Source: Verrucomicrobiota bacterium (GTDB lineage Bacteria; Verrucomicrobiota; Verrucomicrobiia; Verrucomicrobiales; DEV007). From it: a stretch of DNA of 6,228 bases. Position numbers and translations under genes: made by a program. The notes beneath the pieces are model-generated. The model did not search any database. It saw nothing but the letters and a program-made list of their open reading frames with translations, and was not told the origin of the DNA. Positions 5,710 through 6,228 of this stretch are shown here, piece after piece; the stretch's first letter is position 1; every line of letters starts with the position of its first letter. The DNA lies in NCBI GenBank assembly GCA_027618625.1, contig JAQCER010000235.1, positions 1 to 6,228 on the forward strand, written 5' to 3'.

Positions 5710-5952
5710 ATGGAAGCGCACTACCGGACTACGCAAGTCGGCGCCCTCTGTGTGGATCCCAGCCTCGATCTCCGCTCCGTTGGTGAAGCCTTCCCCAATG
5801 ATGAACGATGAACCGATGAACCGGAGAAGGTGCAGGCTTGGCTCAAGTCTGGCCATCTGGTGAAGCCGTCTGCGCCGCACGCCGCCTACTGGGAGTCATC
5901 GAGTGCGCACTTCACGGCCCTTGTCGTGTCTCCGTATGTCCTGATTCAATGA
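5710..5952 (+). pseudogene. DUF2288 protein remnant, 5'-truncated with internal stop
   Basis: The sequence carries the DUF2288 pattern: EAHYR, then GALCVDPSLDLRSVGEAF, then EKVQAWLKSGHLVKPS, and finally ALVVSPYVLIQ followed by TGA at 5950-5952. DUF2288 proteins are small (about 100 residues) and of unknown function. About 20-25 N-terminal residues are missing; the frame opens only after the TAA at 5704-5706, 15-20 bp downstream of the RAYT stop. That suggests the RAYT-bearing segment joined inside this gene. A 15-bp expansion of a GATGAACC-type repeat (5800-5822) adds an in-frame TGA at 5809-5811. Without it about 75 residues would read through. The ATG at 5710 lacks a Shine-Dalgarno and is unlikely to be the original start. 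The family call is from memory of its pattern, without a search. Confidence 0.7.
5800..5822. repeat. GATGAACC tandem repeat (7 + 8 + 8 bp)
   Basis: GATGAAC (5800-5806) is followed by GATGAACC twice (5807-5814, 5815-5822). The 15 extra bases preserve frame but create TGA at 5809-5811 in the DUF2288 remnant. Collapsing to one copy yields PNDEPEKVQAWLK without a stop. Confidence 0.9.
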
Positions 5953-6228
5953 TTCAATCACTGGAGCACTGAGAACAGCGCGGCTGTTGCGATCCGGATG
6001 GTTTGGATCGTCCGGAGAAAGTTCGTATTGCCAGGTGATGTCGTCGCTGTCTCCATAATCGCCCATGGTGTAGCCATGATCATCTTCCTGATTCTCGCCA
6101 ATCGACCACAGTGCCGGGCGGCCACCGGGGCGCAGGGTGTAGTGGATGAGCTGCTGCCCACTCCATGGATCGATCGGTGGTTTGGCAAGATACACGGGCA
6201 CTAATTCGTCCAGCGTTTCCGGATAGCG
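5896..6228 (-). CDS. Hypothetical protein, C-terminal part (partial)
   Basis: The frame is open to the right edge, so the gene begins outside the window. About 110 residues are visible. From the edge it reads RYPETLDELVPVYLAKPPID, then PWSGQQLIHYTLRPGGRPAL, then WSIGENQEDDHG, then an acidic segment with DDITWQYELSPDDPNHP. A YP..L..L.P.YL...P.DPW.G..L.Y pattern followed by a YS/WS-(V/I)-G-x-N-x-x-DDG stretch is, to my knowledge, a common C-terminal module of uncharacterised PVC-bacterial proteins; its function is unknown. The GTG at 6201 is internal, not the start. The tail after PVIES depends on an 8-bp duplication (5943-5958). With one copy the protein would end ESGHTETRQGP instead of the longer basic tail. 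Its 3' end overlaps the DUF2288 remnant in convergent orientation. Confidence 0.7.
   Translation of the reverse strand, partial: RYPETLDELVPVYLAKPPIDPWSGQQLIHYTLRPGGRPALWSIGENQEDDHGYTMGDYGDSDDITWQYELSPDDPNHPDRNSRAVLSAPVIESLNQDIRRHDKGREVRTR
5943..5958. repeat. 8-bp perfect tandem duplication
   Basis: GATTCAAT occurs twice (5943-5950, 5951-5958), with the period extending one base left to 5942. It lies where the DUF2288 remnant and the minus-strand hypothetical gene converge, and alters both predicted C-termini. With one copy the DUF2288 end would read LIQSLEH rather than LIQ. Confidence 0.9.

Noticed and set aside
5176..5880. Long minus-strand frame (234 codons) opposite the RAYT remnant
   Set aside because: Ser/Arg/Pro-rich low-information antisense of recognisable RAYT codons; no domain visible.
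4964..5958. CRISPR-like or regulatory direct-repeat array
   Set aside because: The duplicated units have different sequences at each site and irregular spacing, so they are not copies of one repeat.
6001..6204. Plus-strand frame with a hydrophobic stretch (IIAHGVAMIIFLILANRP)
   Set aside because: Antisense to the better-supported minus-strand C-terminal module that continues off the edge.

Overview
The window looks like a chromosomal segment from a member of the Verrucomicrobiota or a close PVC relative. The evidence is indirect. The moderately high G+C, the Rhs (YD-repeat) debris, a RAYT-type transposase of the sort common in that phylum, a DUF2288 remnant, and a right-edge protein with the YPETLDELVP...DPWSGQQL C-terminal style all fit. 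I could not run a search, so the assignment is an inference.

Left part (1-3869) is ordinary, intact chromosome. A minus-strand gene (95-751) encodes a membrane-anchored FHA phosphopeptide-binding protein. A 338-bp divergent spacer carrying a 9-bp triplicate follows. Next is a two-gene translationally coupled unit: an S41 carboxy-terminal processing protease (1090-2451) whose stop overlaps the GTG start of tsaD (2448-3467), the t6A tRNA-modification enzyme. A small single-domain cupin (3513-3869) follows in the same direction.

Right part (3870-5958) is an accretion zone of mobile and broken DNA. It holds two back-to-back REP-like hairpins (3896-3950), a short Rhs fragment (about 4069-4242), and an intact A+T-richer lipoprotein-like gene (4277-4801) that begins just where Rhs similarity stops. 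It also holds a 5'-truncated, multiply frameshifted RAYT transposase (about 4886-5688) and a 5'-truncated DUF2288 remnant (5710-5952). At the right edge (5896-6228, minus strand) is the C-terminal end of a hypothetical gene that runs out of the window and converges on the DUF2288 remnant.

The most striking signal is mutational. Within about 1 kb (4964-5958) there are five perfect 8-bp tandem duplications, at 5010, 5212, 5498, 5807 and 5943. One more, at 4964, is 7 bp. In the RAYT gene, removing one copy of each, plus one extra G, brings every recognisable piece of the transposase back into one frame; only one nonsense codon (TAA, probably from CAA) remains. Random expectation for perfect 8-bp tandem repeats in 1 kb is about 0.015. 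I saw none in the intact genes by eye. A process making fixed-length 8-bp duplications seems to have acted on this stretch.
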